DNA of 64,000 nucleotides from Streptomyces sp. SUK 48 (GTDB lineage: Bacteria; Actinomycetota; Actinomycetes; Streptomycetales; Streptomycetaceae). The notes beneath the pieces were generated by a model that worked only from the letters and a program-made list of their open reading frames with translations, was not told the DNA's origin and did not search any database. Shown here piece by piece: positions 1-12,800 of this stretch. The stretch's first letter is position 1, and each line of letters starts with the position of its first letter. The translations under genes and the position numbers were made by a program. The DNA lies in the NCBI RefSeq assembly GCF_009650765.1, contig NZ_CP045740.1, positions 7,912,001-7,976,000 on the forward strand. Reading direction: 5' to 3'.

Positions 1-3000
1 GCCCGGTGCCCGTGCCGTGGGTGCTCTCGGCGAGGACCGAAGCGGCGCTGCGCGCCCAGGCGGACCGGCTGCTGGCCTTCGCGACCGACGAGGTGTCGCC
101 CGTGGACGCCGGATTCTCGACGGCCACGACACGGTCGGCGCTGGAACACCGCGCCGCCGTGATCGGCACCGATCCCGCCGAACTGCGGGCGGGCCTCGCG
201 GCCCTCGCGGCGGGCGAACCGGCGGCGAACCTCGTCACCGGGCGCGCCCGACCGACGGGCAAGACCGGTTTCCTGTTCTCGGGGCAGGGGTCGCAACGCC
301 TGGGTATGGGGCGTGCGTTGTACGAGGCGTATCCGGTGTTCGCGGCGGCGTACGACGAGGTGTGCGGGCACCTGGACGCGCCCGTTGATGTTGATTCGGA
401 GGAGTTGAATCAAACCGGTTCGACGCAGCCCGCGTTGTTCGCGGTCGAGGTGGCGTTGTTCCGGCTTCTCGCATCGTGGGGTGTGCGGCCGGACTATGTG
501 GCCGGTCATTCGGTGGGGGAGATCGCGGCCGCGCATGTGGCGGGTGTGCTGTCCCTTGAGGATGCGGCGAAGTTGGTGTCAGCCCGTGCTCGTCTGATGC
601 AGGCGTTGCCGGGTGGCGGTGCGATGGTCGCCGTACAGGCCACCGAGGAAGAGGCGCTGCCGTATCTGACCGATGGCGTGGGTATCGCGGCGGTCAACGG
701 GCCCCGTTCGGTGGTGGTTTCCGGTGCCGAGGACGCGGTCCTGGCGGTCGCGGAGGAGTTCGCCGGCCGGGGGCGTAAGACATCCCGGCTGAAGGTCAGC
801 CACGCCTTCCACTCACCGCTGATGGAGCCGATGCTGGAGGAGTTCGGCGAGGTCGTCAGTGGGCTGACCTTCAACGAGCCGCGTATCCCGGTCGTTTCGA
901 ACCTCACGGGCGGTCTGGCCGACCCGTACACCCCGTCGTACTGGGTGCGGCATGTCCGCGAGGCGGTTCGTTTCGCGGACGGTGTGCGGACCCTGCACGG
1001 GCTGGGTGTCGGTACGTTCGTGGAGATCGGGCCCGGTGGTGTCCTCAGCGGGATGGCGCAAGGGTGTGTGGACGACGTCGTCACCGTCCCCGTACTGCGC
1101 GCCGACCGCCCCGAACCCCAGGCGCTCACCACCGCGTACGCCCAACTGCACGTCAGTGGCGCCGAAGTGGACTGGGACGCCTTCTTCCCGGGGGCCCGGC
1201 GCGTCGACCTGCCCACCTACGCCTTCCAGCGCGAGCGCTACTGGCTCAACGCCCCCGCCGCCGTCGGCGACATGAGCGCGGTGGGCCAGGGCGACGCCGG
1301 TCATCCGCTCCTCGGGGCCGCCGTGCCGCTGGCCGACGGCGACGGACATCTCCTCACCGGGCGGCTCTCCACCCATACGCATCCGTGGCTGACGGACCAC
1401 GCGGTCGGCGGGATCGCCCTGCTGCCCGGCACCGCGTTCGTGGAACTGGCCGTCACCGCCGCCGACGCCGTGGGCTGCGACCTGCTGGAAGAACTGACCC
1501 TGGAGACACCGCTCCTCGTGCCCGAGCGCGGCGGCGTCGCCGTACAGGTGCGCGTCGGCGCCGACGACGGCACGGGTCGCCGGTCGCTCACCGTGCACTC
1601 GCGGACCGACGACGGCGACGCGCGCCCCCACCAGGACGACCCCGCGCGGGCCTGGGTCCGGCACGCCTCCGGCGCTCTGACCGTCGCCACGGAAGAGCCG
1701 ATGGACGGTGCGCTCGCCGCGTGGCCGCCCGCGGGCGCCGAGCCGATCGACGTCGACGGGTTCTACGACCGCCTCGCCGCACTGGCACTCGACTACGGCC
1801 CCGTCTTCCAGGGGCTGCGCGCCGCCTGGCGCGCCGGGGACGACTTCTTCGCCGAGGTGGAGCTGCCCGGCGCGGACGGCACGGAGGACGGCGCGAACGG
1901 CAGGGATGCGGGGGCGAACGGCAGGGACGCGGGCGCGTACGGGCTGCACCCCGCGCTGTTCGACGCCGCCCTGCACACCGTCTGGCTCGGCGCGGTGGAG
2001 CCCGACGCCGGAACCGGGCACGGGCTGCTCCCGTTCGCCTGGAGCGGGGTGCGGCTGACCGCCGCCGGTGCCTCCGCCCTGCGGGTGAAGGTCTCGCGCG
2101 CCGGCGCCTCCACGGTGTCGCTGCTGCTGGCCGACGGCACCGGTGAACCGGTCGCGCGGATCGACTCGCTGACCCTGCGCCCGGTAGCCGCGGAGCAGTT
2201 GCGCGCCGGTTCCGGCGGCGACGACGCGGTCTTCGCCCTGGAGTGGACACCGGTCGGACTGCCGTCCGTGCCGGACGGCACGAGGATCGAGTCGTACGGC
2301 GATCTCGCCGCCCTCCGGGACGCCGGCTCACCGGCCGTGACGGCGGCCGGAGCGGACGCCGATGCCGCCGCCGGTGCCGTGATCGTGCCCTGCCCGACCG
2401 GGACGGGCACGGATCTCGCCACGCAGGTCCGCGAAGTCACCTACGCCGTACTGGAGTTGCTCCAGTGGTGGCTGGCCGAGGATCGCCCGGCGCGCCTGGT
2501 GCTGGTGACCCGTACCGGAGACCTCGCCCAGGCGGCGGTCCGCGGGCTGGTGCGCTCGGCGCAGACCGAGAATCCCGGCCGCATCGTGCTGGTCGAGACC
2601 TCGGCGGACACCGAGAGCGGCAGCGGTGCCGGCCATGCCGGTCCGGCCCGGGCGCTGCCCGGCCTGCTCGCGTCCGCCGAGCCGCAGGCCCTGGTCCGCG
2701 CGGACGGCGAGATCCGGGTGCCGAGGCTGGTCCGCGCCGCCACGCCGGACCCCGAGCCGCAGGTCCCCGCCCTCGGCACCGGTACCGTCCTGCTGACCGG
2801 TGCGTCGGGCGGTCTGGGCGGGCTGCTGGCCCGGCATCTGGTCGCCGAGCACGGCGTGCGCAGCCTGCTGCTCGTCAGCCGCCGGGGCGGGGACGCCCCC
2901 GGCGCGGCCGACCTCACCGCCGAGCTGACCGCGCGGGGCGCCGACATCACCTGGGCCGCGTGCGATGTGGCCGACCGCGACGCCGTCCGCGCACTCCTGG

Positions 3001-3870
3001 CCGGTCCGGGGCAGAAGCTGTCCGCGATCGTGCACACCGCCGGCGTTCTGGACGACGGAATCATCGGATCGCTGACCCCCGAGCGGCTGGACACCGTGTT
3101 CCGCCCCAAGGTGGACGCCGCGCTGAACCTGCACGATCTCGCGGCCGAACTCTGCGGGGACCTGTCCGCGTTCGTGCTCTTCTCCTCGGCGGCGGGCACC
3201 CTCGGCACGCCGGGGCAGGGCAACTACGCCGCCGCCAACACGTTCCTCGACGCCCTCGCCGAGCACCGCCGGGCCCTGGGACTGCGCGCCACGTCGCTGG
3301 CCTGGGGCCTGTGGGCGCAGGCCGGCGAGAGCGCCATGACCGGCGGCCTCGACCACACCGATCTCACCCGCATCAAGCGCATGGGCCTCGCCCCGATCCC
3401 GCCGGCGGACGGCCTGCGGCTGTTCGACGCGGCCCTGGCCACCGACCGGGCGGCCGTCGCCCCGATCCGGCTCGACACCTCCGCCTTCCGCGGCGGACAG
3501 GGCCGGCCGAGCGAGGCACAGGGACAGCCCGTGCCGTCGGTCCTGCGCGGACTGGTACGGGTCGCACCGGTGCGGCGCGCGGCGCGGAGTGCGCCGAAGG
3601 GCTCGCTGGGTGAGCGGCTGGCCGGGCTGCCGGTGGCCGAGCGCGAGCAGGTGGTCCTCGACCTGGTGCGCGGTGAGGTCGCCGCCGTGCTCGGGCACGC
3701 CGGTGCCGGGTCGGTCGGCGCGGACGACGCGTTCAAGGACATCGGGTTCGACTCGCTGACCGCCGTCGAACTGCGCAACCGGCTCAACTCGGCCGTCGGG
3801 ATGCGCCTGCCCGCCACCCTGATCTTCGACTACCCGAGCCCGCTCACCCTGGCCCGCTTCCTCACCGCCG
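1..3870 (+). other. PKS module M2 (partial): AT-DH-KR-ACP, malonyl, double bond
   Basis: Its KS is outside the window. Approximate domain spans: AT 261-1110 (active Ser codon 510, HAFHS at 801-815), DH 1302-2200 (catalytic His codon 1398 in [15 protein letters not shown] present), KR 2230-3500 (TGASGGLGG cofactor loop, VLDDG B-type signature, Ser/Tyr/Asn present), ACP 3660-3870 (phosphopantetheine Ser codon 3753). This is the first polyene step seen here, acting on the C25 carbonyl if numbered as filipin. Confidence 0.88.
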
Positions 3871-6800
3871 AGGCCGCGGGTTCCGGCGAGGCGACGGCGA
3901 CCGTGCCGGCGACCCGGCCAGCATCCGGCGCGGCGGCCGACGAGCCGATCGCCATCGTGGGCATGGCCTGCCGCTATCCCGGCGGTGTGCGGTCGCCCGA
4001 AGAGCTGTGGCAGCTGGTGTTCTCCGGTCGCGACGCCGTGTCGGGCTTCCCCGAGGACCGCGGCTGGGACGTGGCGAACCTGTACGACCCGAACCCCGAC
4101 CAGTGGGGCACCAGTTACACCCGCGAGGGCGGCTTCCTGCGCGACGCGGCGGACTTCGACGCCGAGTTCTTCGGGATCTCGCCGCGTGAGGCGCTGGCGA
4201 TGGATCCGCAGCAGCGGTTACTGCTGGAGACGTCGTGGGAGGCGTTCGAGCGGGCCGGGATCGATCCGGCGACGGTGCGGGGGAGCAGGACCGGTGTCTT
4301 CGCGGGCGTGATGTACCACGACTACGGCGGCCGGGTGCACACCTCACCGCCAGGTCTGGAGGGCTACCTCGTCAACGGCAGCGCGGGCAGCGTCGCTTCG
4401 GGCCGCGTCTCGTACACGTTCGGGCTTGAGGGTCCCGCGGTGACGGTGGACACGGCGTGCTCGTCGTCGCTCGTCGCCCTGCACCTCGCCGCACAGGCGT
4501 TGCGCAGCGGCGAATGCTCCATGGCCCTCGTCGGCGGCGTCACCGTGATGGCCGGCCCGAGCGTCTTCGTGGAGTTCAGCCGCCAGCGGGGCCTGTCGGC
4601 GGACGGCCGGTGCAAGGCGTTCGCGGCCGGGGCCGATGGCACGGGCTGGGCTGAGGGTGCGGGCATGCTGCTGGTGGAGCGGCTGTCCGATGCCCGCCGG
4701 CATGGGCATCAGGTGTTGGCGGTTGTGCGGGGTACGGCGGTGAATCAGGACGGTGCGTCGAACGGTCTGACGGCGCCGAACGGTCCGGCGCAGCAGCGGG
4801 TGATCCGGCAGGCGCTGGCGAACGCCGGCGTGTCTCCGGATCAGGTGGATGCCGTGGAGGCGCATGGTACGGGGACGCGGCTGGGTGATCCGATCGAGGC
4901 GCAGGCGTTGATCGCGACGTACGGTCAGGAGCGTGCCGGGGGACGGCCGTTGTGGCTGGGGTCGTTGAAGTCGAACATCGGTCATGCGCAGGCCGCCGCG
5001 GGTGTCGGTGGGATCATCAAGATGGTCATGGCGATGCGGCACGGTGTGCTGCCGCGGACCCTGCACGTGGACGAGCCGACCCCGCACGTGGACTGGTCGG
5101 CGGGCGAGGTTCGGCTGCTGACCGAGGCCGTGGACTGGCCCGCGCACGACGGGCCGCGCCGTGCCGCCGTCTCCTCCTTCGGCGTGAGCGGTACCAACGC
5201 CCATGTGATCGTGGAACAGGCCCCGGCCCCGGTGGAGTCGGTGCCCACTCCGGCGTCGGGTTCGGTCGTCCCGTGGGTGCTGTCCGCCAAGAGCGACACG
5301 GCACTGCGGGCCCAGGCGTCCCGGCTGCTGTCCTTCCTGGGCGCTGAGGGCGCTGAGGGCGCTGAGGGTGCCGAGGGCAACGGGCTCCGTCCCGAGGACG
5401 TGGCGTTCTCGCTGGCGACATCGCGTGCGGCACTGGAACGCCGTGCGGTGGTCGTGGGCGCGCATCCGGCGGAACTGCGGCAGGAGTTGGAGGCGCTCGC
5501 TTCCGGCGCGGCTTCGACGGGCGGTGCTGTCGGGGGCAAGATAGGGTTCTTGTTCTCCGGTCAGGGGTCGCAACGCCTGGGCATGGGGCGTGAGTTGTAC
5601 GAGGCGTATCCGGTGTTCGCGGCGGCGTACGACGAGGTGTGCGCGCACTTGGACACACCGGTCGACGTGGACTCGGACGAGCTGCATCAGACGGGTTCGA
5701 CTCAGCCGGCGCTGTTCGCCGTCGAGGTGGCGTTGTTCCGGCTCCTGGAGTCGTGGGGCATCCGGCCGGATTACGTGGCCGGTCATTCGGTCGGGGAGAT
5801 CGCGGCCGCGCATGTGGCGGGGGTGTTGTCCCTTGAGGATGCGGCGAAGCTGGTGTCGGCGCGTGCCGCGTTGATGCAGGCGTTGCCGGGTGGCGGTGCG
5901 ATGGTCGCCGTACAGGCCACCGAGGAAGAGGTGCTGCCGTATCTGACCGATGGCGTGGGCATTGCGGCGGTCAACGGGCCGCAGTCCGTGGTGGTTTCGG
6001 GTACCGAGGACGCCGTCACCGCGATTGCTGAGACCTTCCGCGAGCTGGGTCGTAAGACGTCCCGGCTGAAGGTCAGCCACGCCTTCCACTCGCCCCTGAT
6101 GGACCCGATGCTGGAGGAGTTCGCGGAGGCTATCGGAGGCTTGACCTTCGACGAGCCGCGCATCCCGGTCGTTTCGAACCTCACGGGCGGTCTGGCCGAG
6201 CCGTACACGCCGTCGTACTGGGTGCGGCATGTCCGTGAGGCGGTCCGGTTCGCCGATGGTGTGCGGACCCTGCACGAGCTGGGTGTGACCAGGTTCGTGG
6301 AGATCGGTCCGGGCGGTGTGCTGAGCGCTCTGGCCCAGGGCTGTGCGGACGACATCGTGACCGTGCCCACCCTGCGCGCCGACCGTCCCGAGCCGTACGC
6401 GATCACCGCCGCGCTCGGACTGCTGCACACGCACGGCGTCTCGCCCGACTGGCAGGCCCTGCTGCCCGGTGCCCGGCGCGTCGACCTGCCCACCTACGCC
6501 TTCCAGCGCGAGCGCTACTGGCTCGACGTTCCCCGGGCGTCCGGTGATGTACGGGCCGCCGGTCTGGGACCGGCGGATCACCCGCTGCTCGGTGCCGCGA
6601 TCACGACGGCCGACAGCGACGGCGTCCTGCTCACCGGCCTGCTCTCCCTGGAAACCCATCCATGGCTCGCCGATCACGCCGTGCACGGGACCGTGCTGCT
6701 GCCCGGCACCGCGTTCGTGGAGCTGGCGATCCGGGCGGGTGACGAGACGGGGTGCGGATGGATCGAGGACCTGGCTCTCGAACTCCCCCTGGTGGTGCCC

Positions 6801-9800
6801 GAGCGTGAGGGCGTCACCCTTCAGGTGGCCGTCGGCGCCGAGGACGAGTGGGGCCGTCGGCAGCTGAGCGTGCACTCCCGCACCGGTGCCGGGCCGTGGC
6901 TGCAGCATGCGACCGGTGTGCTGTCCTCGGCGTCGGCACCGTCCGCCGTGGACCCCGGGTCCTGGCCGCCGGCGGGTGCGGAGGCCGTCGACCTGACGGA
7001 CTTCTACGCGGGCACGGCCGCCGTGGGCCTGGAGTACGGCCCGCTCTTCCAGGGCCTGCGCTCGGTGTGGCGTGCCGGGGACGACGTCTATGCCGAGGTC
7101 GAGCTGCCGGAGGAGCTGGCCGCGGACGCGACGGCGTTCGCCCTGCACCCGGCGCTGCTGGACGCCGCCCTGCACGCCCTGGCCGCCGGTGGGCTGGTGC
7201 CGTTGGACGACGGCCCGGCGCTGCCCTTCGCCTGGTCCGGCGTCTTCGTACAGGCGGCCGGTGCGGCGATGGTGCGGGTGAAGCTGTCGCGGACGGCGTC
7301 CGGTTCGTTCACGCTGGCCGTGGCCGACGGCGCCGGTGAACCGGTGGCCTCGGTCGAGTCGCTGACATTGCGGACGGTCTCGACGGAGCAGCTGCGCGAT
7401 GTCGGCGGCGGCGAGCAGCAGTTGTTCGAGCTGGAGTGGACGCCCTGCGCTCTTCCCGCCGCGGCCGAGGCGGTGCCGATCGAGACGGTCGCCGACTTCG
7501 CCGCGCTGCGGGAGTCGGAGGGGTCACGGGCGGCGGCCGTGGTCGTTCCGTGCCCGGTGGGGTCCGGTACGCAGGCCGACCGGGTGCACCGCGTCACGGA
7601 CGAGGTTCTGGCGCTGGTGCAGGGGTGGTCGGCACAGGAGCGTGCGGGGCGTCTGGTGTTGGTGACGCGTCCGGGTGAGCTGGTTCATGCGGCGGTGTGG
7701 GGGCTGGTGCGGTCCGCGCAGTCGGAGCATCCGGACCGGTTCGTGCTGGCGGAGGCCGAGGACACGGACGAGGTGGTTCGTGTGCTGCCTGCCGTACTGG
7801 CCGCCGGTGAGCCGCAGTTCGCGGTCCGGGGCGGGGAGGTGTGCGTCCCGCGTCTGGTGAAGGCAACCGGGACCGTCACCGACACGCCGGACTTCGGCGC
7901 CGGCGTCGTGCTGCTGACCGGTGCCTCCGGGGCACTGGGCGGCCTCGTCGCCCGGCACCTGGTCGCCGAGCACGGGGTACGGAGCCTGCTGCTCCTCAGC
8001 CGACGTGGCGCGGAGGCCCCCGGCGCGGTCGAGCTGGAGGCCGAACTGACCGCGTGGGGCGCCGAGGTGAACTGGGCGGCCTGCGACGCGGCCGACCGGG
8101 ACGCCCTCGCCGAGGTGCTGTCCGGCACACCGGTGACGGCCGTGGTGCACACGGCCGGCGTCCTGGACGACGGCGTGATCGCCTCGCTCACCCCCGACCG
8201 CATGGCGAAGGTGCTGCGGCCCAAGGTCGACGCCGTCCTCAACCTCCATGAACTAACCGGCGAGTTGTCGGCGTTCGTCGTCTTCTCCTCGGTGTCCGGC
8301 ATCCTGGGCAGCGCGGGACAAGGCAACTACGCGGCGGCGAACACCTTCCTCGACGCCTTCGCCGGATTCCGCCGCGACCAGCAACTCCCCGCCACCTCAC
8401 TCGCGTGGGGGCTGTGGGAGCAGAACGGCGGCATGGCCGACCGGCTCGACCAGGCCGACCTCACCCGGCTCAAGCGGGTGGGTCTGGCCCCGATAGCCGT
8501 CGACGAAGGGTTGCGGCTCTTCGACGCGGCGCTCGCCCTGGACCGGGCCACCGTCGCCCCCCTGCGACTCGACCCGAGCGGCCTCCAGGGCACGGTGCCG
8601 TCGGTCCTGCGCGGACTGGTACGGGTCGCACCGGTACGGCGCGCGGCGCGGAGCGCGCCGAAGGGCTCGCTGGGTGAGCGGCTGGCCGGGCTGCCCGCGG
8701 CCGAGCGCGAACAGGTGGTACTGGACATGGTGCGGGCAGAGGTCGCCGCCGTGCTCGGGCACGCCTCGGCCCGGGCCGTCCAGCCGGAACACGCCTTCCA
8801 GGACGCCGGCTTCGACTCGCTCACCTCGGTGGAACTCCGCAACCGCCTGAACGCGGCGACCGGGCTGCGGCTCCCCGCGACCCTGGTCTTCGACCACCCC
8901 ACGCCCGCGGCGCTCTCCCGCTTCCTGCTGGCCGAGACCCTGGGCGTCCAGGAGCGGCCCGAGGCCGCGGTGGCCGCGGTGACCGGCACGGACGAGCCGA
9001 TCGCGATCGTGGGCATGGCCTGCCGGTTCCCCGGCGAGGTGCGCTCGCCCGAGGACCTGTGGCGTCTCGTGGCCTCCGGGGGCGACGCGATCTCCAGCTT
9101 CCCCGAGGACCGGGGCTGGGACGTCGAGAACCTCTACGACCCGGACCCCGACCGCTCCGGCAAGTCCTATGCGCGCCACGGTGGTTTCCTCCACCGGGCC
9201 GCCGAGTTCGACCCGTCCTTCTTCGGGATCTCGCCGCGTGAGGCGCTGGCGATGGATCCGCAGCAGCGGTTGCTGCTGGAGACGTCGTGGGAGGCGTTCG
9301 AGCGGGCCGGGATCGACCCGGCGACGGTGCGGGGGAGCAGGACCGGTGTCTTCGCGGGCGTGATGTACCACGACTACGGCGGCCGGGTGAAGACGGCCGC
9401 GGAGGGCATGGACGCCTACCTGGGCAGCGGCAGCGCGGGCAGCATCGCCTCCGGCCGGGTCTCGTACACCTTCGGGCTCGAAGGCCCGGCGGTCACGGTC
9501 GACACGGCGTGCTCGTCGTCCCTGGTGGCGCTGCATCTGGCGGCGCAGGCGCTGCGCAGCGGCGAGTGCTCGATGGCCCTCGTCGGCGGCGTCACCGTGA
9601 TGGCCACTCCCTCGACGTTCGTGGAGTTCAGCCGGCAACGGGGTCTGTCCATGGACGGCCGGTGCAAGGCGTTCGGCGCGGAAGCGGACGGTACGGGGTG
9701 GGCTGAGGGTGCGGGCATGCTGCTGGTGGAGCGGTTGTCCGATGCCCGTCGTAACGGCCATCAGGTGTTGGCGGTTGTCCGGGGTACGGCGGTGAATCAG

Positions 9801-12800
9801 GACGGTGCGTCGAACGGTCTGACGGCGCCGAACGGTCCGGCGCAGCAGCGGGTGATCCGGCAGGCGCTGGCGAACGCCGGTGTGTCTCCGGATCAGGTGG
9901 ACGCTGTGGAGGCGCATGGTACGGGGACGCGGCTGGGTGATCCGATCGAGGCGCAGGCGTTGATCGCGACGTACGGTCAGGAGCGTGCCGGGGAACGGCC
10001 GTTGTGGCTGGGGTCGTTGAAGTCGAACATCGGTCATGCGCAGGCGGCCGCGGGTGTCGGTGGTGTGATCAAGATGGTGATGGCGATGCGGCACGGTGTG
10101 CTGCCGCGCACCCTGCACGTGGACGAGCCGACCCCGCACGTGGACTGGTCGGCGGGTGACGTACGGCTACTGACCGAGGCCGTGGACTGGCCCGCGCACG
10201 ACGGTCCTCGCCGCGCCGCCGTCTCCTCCTTCGGCATCAGTGGCACCAACGCCCATGTGATCGTCGAACAGGCACCAGCCCCGGAGGATTCGGAGCCCGC
10301 TCCCGAGTCCGGTGCGGTCGTTCCGTGGGTGCTGTCCGCCAAGAGCGACACGGCACTGCGGGCCCAGGCGGAGCGCCTGCTGTCCCTGGCCTCGACCACG
10401 GAACTGCGGCCGGCCGACCTCGCCTTCTCCCTCGCCACCACCCGCTCGGCCCTGGAGTACCGGGCCGCCGTGGTGGGGGAGGGCCGCGACGAACTCCTCG
10501 ACGGTCTCCGTGCGTTGGCCGAAGGGTCCCCGGCTCCCGCCCGGGTCGTGCGGGGCGAACCGGCCAGCGACGGCAAGGTCGGGTTCTTGTTCTCGGGGCA
10601 GGGGTCGCAACGGCTCGGTATGGGGCGTGGGTTGTACGCGGCGTACCCCGTGTTCGCGGCGGCGTACGACGAGGTATGTGGGCTTCTGGACGTGCCGGTC
10701 GATGTCGATGCGGAATCCCTGCATCAGACGGGTTCGACGCAGCCCGCGCTGTTCGCCGTCGAGGTGGCGTTGTTCCGGTTGTTGGAGTCGTGGGGCATTC
10801 GACCGGATTACGTGGCCGGGCACTCGGTCGGTGAGATCGCGGCCGCGCATGTGGCGGGTGTGCTGTCCCTTGCGGACGCGGCGAAGTTGGTGTCGGCGCG
10901 TGCCCGTCTCATGCAGGCGCTCCCGGCTGGCGGTGCGATGGTCGCCGTACAGGCAACGGAAGAAGAGGTGTTGCCGTATCTGACCGAGGAGGTCGGTATC
11001 GCGGCGGTCAACGGGCCGCAGTCGGTGGTGGTGTCGGGCGCGGAGGACGTGGTTGTCGGGATCGGCGACGCCTTCCGCGAGCTGGGCCGTAAGACGTCCC
11101 GGTTGAAGGTCAGTCACGCGTTCCACTCGCCGTTGATGGACCCGATGCTGGAGGAGTTCGCGGAGGCTATCGGAGGCTTGACCTTCGACGAGCCGCGTGT
11201 CCCGGTCGTTTCGAATCTCACGGGCGGTCTGGCCGAGCCGTACACCCCGTCGTACTGGGTGCGGCACGTCCGTGAGGCGGTCCGTTTCGCGGATGGTGTG
11301 CGGACCCTGCACGCGCTGGGTGTGTCCACGTTCGTGGAGATCGGTCCGGGCGGTGTGCTGAGCGCTCTGGCCCAGGGCTGTGCGGACGACATCGTGACCG
11401 TCCCCGTCGTACGGGGCGACCGTCCCGAGCCGCAGGCCGTCGTCACCGCGCTCGCCGAGTTGCATGTGCACGGTGTCTCCCCGGACTGGCGGGCGGTCCT
11501 CCCGGGTGCGCGGCGGGTCGATCTGCCGACCTACGCCTTCCAGTACGAGCGATTTTGGCTGGAGGTGCCGGAGGAATTCAGCGGTGGTGCCGCTGCCGCC
11601 GGGCTCGGGCTGGGCGCGGCCGAGCACCCGCTGGCCGGTGCGGTGGTCGCGCTGCCCGGCGCCGGTGGGTTCCTGGTCACCGGGCGGCTCTCGCTCAGGA
11701 CACACCCCTGGCTCGCCGACCACATGGTGATGGGCCGGGTGCTGCTGCCGGGTACCGCGCTCGTGGAGCTGGCGGTGCGCGCGGGCGACGAGGCCGGTTG
11801 CGCCCAGGTCGAGGATCTGACACTGGAAGCGCCGCTGATCGTCCCGGACCAGGGCGGGGTCGCCGTACAGGTGTGGGTCGGGCCCGAGGAGGAGTCCGGC
11901 AGGCGGGCGCTGAGTGTGCACGCGCGGCCGGACGACGCCCCGGACGACGCGCCCTGGACCCGGCATGCCGTCGGCTACCTGACGGACGAGCTGCCCGAAC
12001 CGCCGCATGGCGTGGACCTCGGCGTATGGCCGCCGGCGGGAGCGGAGCCCGTCGACCTCGACGGCTTCTACGAGGGCCTGGACGGACTCGGCCTGGGCTA
12101 CGGCCAGATCTTCCGCGGCCTGCGCTCCGTATGGCGCGACGGGGACGACGTCCTCGCCGAGGTCGCTCTCGCCGAGGCCGCCCTCCCCGAGGGGGCGGAC
12201 GCGTTCGCCGTTCATCCGGCGTTGCTGGACGCGGCGCTGCACGCGATCGGCGCGGGCGGTCTGGTCCCCGTGGCCGACGGGCCGCTGCTGCCCTTCGCCT
12301 GGTCCGCGGTGGGAGTGCGGGCCACGGGCGCGACGGCACTGCGGGTCAAGGTCTCCCGTACGGGTACGGACACGGTGTCGCTGACCGTGGCCGACGCGTC
12401 GGGCGCTCTGGTGGCCACGGTCGGTTCGCTGTCGCTGCGGCCGGTGTCGCGCGAGCAGCTGCTCGCGGCCGGCGGCCCCGGCGGGCATGCCGGCGACTCG
12501 CTGTTCGGCCTGGCGTGGCAGCCCATGACCCTCATGGAGGGGGGTGCCCCACTCGACGTACGGGTCTATCCGGATCTGGCCGCGCTGTCCGCCGACCTTC
12601 CCGAAGCCGAAGCCGAAGCCGAAGCCGAAGCCGAAGCCGACGCCGACGAAGCCGAGGCCGACGCCGTCGCGGTCGTACCGTGCCCGGAGATCCCCGGTAC
12701 CCCGACCGCCGAGCACGTGCACCGCGTCGCGAGCGAGGTTCTGGCGCTGATCCAGTGGTGGTCGGCGCGGGAGCGTGCGGGGCGTCTGGTGTTGGTGACG

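Larger units (their letters stand above)
3942..8935 (+). other. PKS module M3: KS-AT-DH-KR-ACP, malonyl, double bond
   Basis: KS 3942-5222 (Cys codon 4458 in DTACSSS), AT 5538-6360 (GHSVGE, HAFHS), DH 6573-7400 ([23 protein letters not shown]), KR 7420-8640 (VLDDG), ACP 8715-8935 (Ser codon 8817). All catalytic residues expected of an E-alkene-forming module are present. The KS-AT linker has a four-fold GAE repeat. Confidence 0.9.

Noticed and set aside
7400..7900. A possible enoylreductase between DH and KR in the DH modules
   Set aside because: The interval only fits the KR structural subdomain, and no ER nucleotide-binding motif (such as HAAAGGVG) occurs in any PKS in the window.
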